Of a stretch of 34,147 nucleotides of DNA, positions 32,307 through 34,147 are shown piece by piece. The stretch covers positions 1 through 34,147 of IMG/VR virus record IMGVR_UViG_3300013118_000813; one strand, given 5' to 3'. The first letter of the stretch is position 1, and every line of letters begins with the position of its first letter. Origin of the DNA: a virus. Both the position numbers and the translations under genes were made by a program. The notes below the pieces were generated by a model that did not search any database, was not told the DNA's origin, and was given only the letters and a program-made list of their open reading frames with translations.

Positions 32307-32394
32307 CCAAAACCCCTCGGGTGGGGGGAGGGTTGTATGTTTTGGAGGGTGCAGGGAGGGACGGTGAAAGGAGGGGAAAGACCGCCCGCACCCT
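32307..32394. other. Two adjacent long hairpins in a G-rich spacer
   Basis: The stretch 32239-32473 holds no convincing gene. CCAAAAC (32307-32313) and CCCTC (32314-32318) pair with GAGGG (32328-32332) and GTTTTGG (32339-32345). Next, AGGGTGC (32346-32352), GGG and CGGT pair with ACCG, CCC and GCACCCT (32388-32394). Runs of three or more G on the + strand (from 32319) could also form a quadruplex. No U-run follows, so it is not a standard terminator. An origin-like or RNA-stability role is open. Confidence 0.5.
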
Positions 32395-32473
32395 GCGTTG
32401 TGTTGGAGGACACCCACCGTATAATATGTTGGGAGAGGGGAAGGGACTTAGGAATCTTTTCTCCACTACTCTC

Positions 32474-32737
32474 CTACTTAAATAATTTCCAAATACCGAT
32501 GCCAAGGGCTACGAGGCCAGCTAGTGCTGAACCGATCTTACCGAGAAAGTTAAATTTCACCCGAAAGTGGGAGTTCCTCGCCACATCCCCATTCAGTTCC
32601 TTCAGGTGCTCCTCAATCTTATCCAGTCTCTCATTATTATCCTGGGTTGCGTACCACATAACCTCTCTATACTCTGACACCTTGATTTTGCCATCCGCCC
32701 GGCGAGGTATTGATCTTTGTATACCCTTATCCGTCAT
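32474..32737 (-). CDS. Small membrane protein, holin-like
   Basis: I start at ATG 32735-32737 (87 residues), with GGAG four bases ahead and an 11-base overlap with the upstream gene, rather than 42 codons earlier. A helical amphipathic region (NNERLDKIEEHLKELNGDVA, about 34-53) precedes one C-terminal membrane segment (GSALAGLVALGIGIWKLF). Small helix-plus-membrane-tail proteins of this form include phage XhlA-type lysis factors. The lysis role is inference, since no endolysin lies in this window. Confidence 0.5.
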   Translation of the reverse strand: MTDKGIQRSIPRRADGKIKVSEYREVMWYATQDNNERLDKIEEHLKELNGDVARNSHFRVKFNFLGKIGSALAGLVALGIGIWKLFK

Positions 32738-32942
32738 CTTTCTCCATCTCTTCCTCATAAAATTCATCCATCCAAATATATCCCTTCTTCTTCTTTTCCT
32801 CCTGCCTATTCCAATACACGGTTCCTTTATTTCCCGAGTCGAAGACGAACCACCCGGTTGCACATCCTATACAGAGGGATAGCAGTACCACCACCACTGT
32901 GGCTGCTCTCATAATTTTAGTTATCTTCTTCTTCATCTTCAT
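32727..32942 (-). CDS. Small membrane-anchored protein, 71 residues
   Basis: A basic start (MKMKKKITKIMRAA) is followed by a hydrophobic stretch with a Cys pair (TVVVVLLSLCIGCATGWFVF), then a charged, Lys- and Glu-rich tail. It may be a signal anchor or a lipoprotein-like protein, but the Cys context is not a clean lipobox. It overlaps the holin-like gene, so the two may act together. A spanin-like partner is possible but unproven. Confidence 0.5.
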   Translation of the reverse strand: MKMKKKITKIMRAATVVVVLLSLCIGCATGWFVFDSGNKGTVYWNRQEEKKKKGYIWMDEFYEEEMEKDDG

Positions 32943-33100
32943 CTCAGGGGGGCTAGGGGTTTATCCCTTCTTAGTCACCTTAGTTATGTCATATACCCTG
33001 CTAAACAAGCTCGGCCCCTGACTTCTTGTCTACCTCTGACTCTCTGTCCGCCTCTCTGGATTATTATCTGGCCCCTGAATTATTGCCCCAGGCCCCTCTA
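32943..33100 (-). other. 158-base intergenic spacer
   Basis: No gene was found. The minus strand has repeated CAGGGGCC words (near 33009-33100) and a GGGATAAACCC mini-hairpin close to the next start. No confident promoter or terminator was found. Confidence 0.3.
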
Positions 33101-33773
33101 TTATATAAGGAGCGGAGGAGGAGGAGGGTCATCTAACAATGCTATGACATGGGAGAGGGCCAGGGGAGTGTAGTTCCAATTCTCCACAGAAACATTTATC
33201 AGGGGGTGCTTAAGTATGATACTGGGGGAATTCTCCTTCTGCTGGCGGTCCCACTGTAACATCTTAGTCCCCGGCCCCTTTAGTTTCCAGGTATTGTGGG
33301 CATGACCAACGGCGGCCGGGAATTTGTTGGTAACTGTAGCTGGATAGTGATGCAGCTCCAGGAAGGTAGTCTCCTGAATCGGTTCGGTGGTATGCCAGGT
33401 TGGCCCTCCCTCATTCTGTTGATTGAGGAAGAGACGGCTATGCACCTCCGCGAAGCCGGCGGCCTCCATGGCCTTAGTCTTCCTATCGTGATTCCCTTTG
33501 AGAAGGATAACCCTGGCCCCGTGTAACTTCTCCAGGATATATTTACAGAGGGAGGGGCCGCGGTTAAGGGTAAAGTCCCCCAGGTAGTAGACAAGGTCCT
33601 CAGGGCCCACGACAGAGTTCCAGCGCTCAATCATCATCTTCTCAGCGGCGGTCATCTCCTCCCTGGTAATATTCTCCGGATCCTCCACCAGTTCGGGTCG
33701 GGTATACTTCAGGACATTCTTATGGCGGAAGTTAATGATGGTCGGAGGTAAGCCAGATGCTCTCATCTGTCAT
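33101..33773 (-). pseudogene. Calcineurin-like metallophosphoesterase with frameshift at its first metal motif
   Basis: The long frame (33101-33766) has FRHKNVLKYTRP, YYLGDFT, LLKGNHD (about residues 94-100), LELHHYPA and VGHAHNTWK, matching a phosphoesterase of about 220 residues. It lacks the opening S-D-x-H. That part is found in another frame from ATG 33771-33773: MTDESIWLTSDHH, then a TAA at 33732-33734. Joining the frames gives SDHH(N)FRHKNV, the family's usual start. The offset is +1, or a 4-base insertion. It may be a broken gene, an assembly error, or rarely a programmed shift. Confidence 0.7.
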
Positions 33774-34030
33774 CCCACCCGACCGAGGGGCATTATCTCC
33801 TTTCATATTGTCATATCTCTTAATTAACTCCACAAGCATTTATCCTATTCATCTGCTATTTACTCCTTCTCTCTTTCTCTCTTTTAATAACTCAATTAGG
33901 GCTGCTAACATAGCTAGGGCCCAGATATATATGATTCTCCCGCATTTGAAAGCTTTCCGACAGATCGTAACCTGCCGGGGTTCCCGGGACTTACCTCGCC
34001 TTGCCAGGGGGTGGGCAAGCCTTCGGGTGG
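33774..34030 (-). other. Leader/spacer between tRNA-Thr and the phosphoesterase, with hairpins
   Basis: No convincing gene was found. Hairpins include CTTGCC/GGCAAG (34000-34019), CCGACAG/CTGCCGG (33957-33978), and an alternative CCGGG/CCCGG (33975-33987) that overlaps the second. GAAAGCTTTC (33948-33957) is a palindrome. A strong AAGGAG near 33800 leads a seven-codon frame (MPLGRVG) that ends overlapping the phosphoesterase ATG. This could be a leader peptide, or simply the SD region. Confidence 0.4.
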
Positions 34031-34106
34031 TGGAGCCGATGGGAGGAATCGAACCCCCGACCCGCTGATTACAAATCAACTGCTCTACCAGTTGAGCTAC
34101 ATCAGC
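34031..34106 (-). tRNA. tRNA-Thr, anticodon UGU
   Basis: On the minus strand the acceptor GCTGATG (from 34106) pairs with CATCGGC. The D arm is GCTC/GAGC. The anticodon stem GTTGA/TCAGC has the loop TTTGTAA with anticodon TGT. The T arm is GGGGG/CCTCC with loop TTCGATT. A T discriminator and encoded CCA (34031-34033) complete it. It reads ACA (Thr). It lies ahead of the whole gene run. Confidence 0.95.
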
Positions 34107-34147
34107 TTCTTGGTAATGTGGTGATGGTGGACTTAACACACATACAC

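Noticed and set aside
32293-32505. A 70-codon minus-strand frame over the G-rich spacer
   Set aside because: It is Pro/Arg-rich low-complexity sequence without a ribosome site, and it overlaps the holin-like gene.
33960-34010. Similarity of GAGGTAAGTCCCGGG to a conserved piece of RNase P RNA
   Set aside because: Only this short piece matches, and the other conserved segments are absent from the following 200 bases.
33849-34139. A 96-codon minus-strand frame through the tRNA
   Set aside because: Its VAQLVEQLICNQRVGGSIPP stretch is the familiar false translation of a tRNA gene.

Overview
This window is the virion-morphogenesis and glycan-modification region of a tailed double-stranded DNA bacteriophage (Caudoviricetes), probably one with a large genome. 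Every convincing gene, and the single tRNA, lies on the minus strand, so transcription runs from about 34 kb down to 1. The phage calls rest on a terminase large subunit with Walker and nuclease motifs, a portal protein, a prohead protease, a scaffold-like protein and an HK97-type capsid protein cut by the window start. Genes are packed with ATGA, TAATG and short overlaps. Many starts have a purine-rich Shine-Dalgarno (SD) sequence, so the host probably uses SD-led initiation. The host cannot be named from the sequence.

Layout, in order of transcription: (1) 34.1-31.6 kb: tRNA-Thr(UGU), a structured leader, a metallophosphoesterase with an apparent frameshift, two small membrane proteins, a G-rich structured spacer and small unknown genes. 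(2) 31.6-25.3 kb: a Cas4/RecB-type nuclease, a GT4 glycosyltransferase, a zinc/DNA-binding protein, two unknown proteins (one with a membrane segment), a ClpP-like protease and small genes. (3) 25.3-16.4 kb: a glycan module with three glycosyltransferase-like proteins, a SAM methyltransferase, a sulfotransferase-like P-loop protein, a GDP-mannose 4,6-dehydratase, a membrane/coiled-coil protein with a glycosyltransferase-like tail, and a second metallophosphatase. (4) 16.3-12.5 kb: a Cys-rich conserved protein and Gly/Ala-rich, probably virion-associated proteins, with two micro-genes of 34 and 46 codons. (5) 12.5-1 kb: a 59-codon gene for ribosomal protein bS21, an intein-like (Hint plus degenerate LAGLIDADG) free-standing protein, a terminase large subunit interrupted by a 161-residue mini-intein, an unknown protein, portal, a Com-like zinc protein, a chimeric prohead protease with metal-ligand-like His-pair repeats, a scaffold candidate, a second virion protein candidate, and the major capsid protein.

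How the parts may work together: terminase and portal package DNA into a prohead built from capsid and scaffold proteins and matured by the protease. bS21 could bias host ribosomes at initiation. The glycan genes could decorate virions or alter host surface sugar. Points of most interest are the bS21 gene, the terminase mini-intein next to an intein-like protein with no usable Cys1, the protease/His-repeat chimera, two mutually exclusive hairpins before the capsid gene, and a TAG stop followed by an in-frame poly-His reading frame. No CRISPR array, insertion sequence or integrase was seen.
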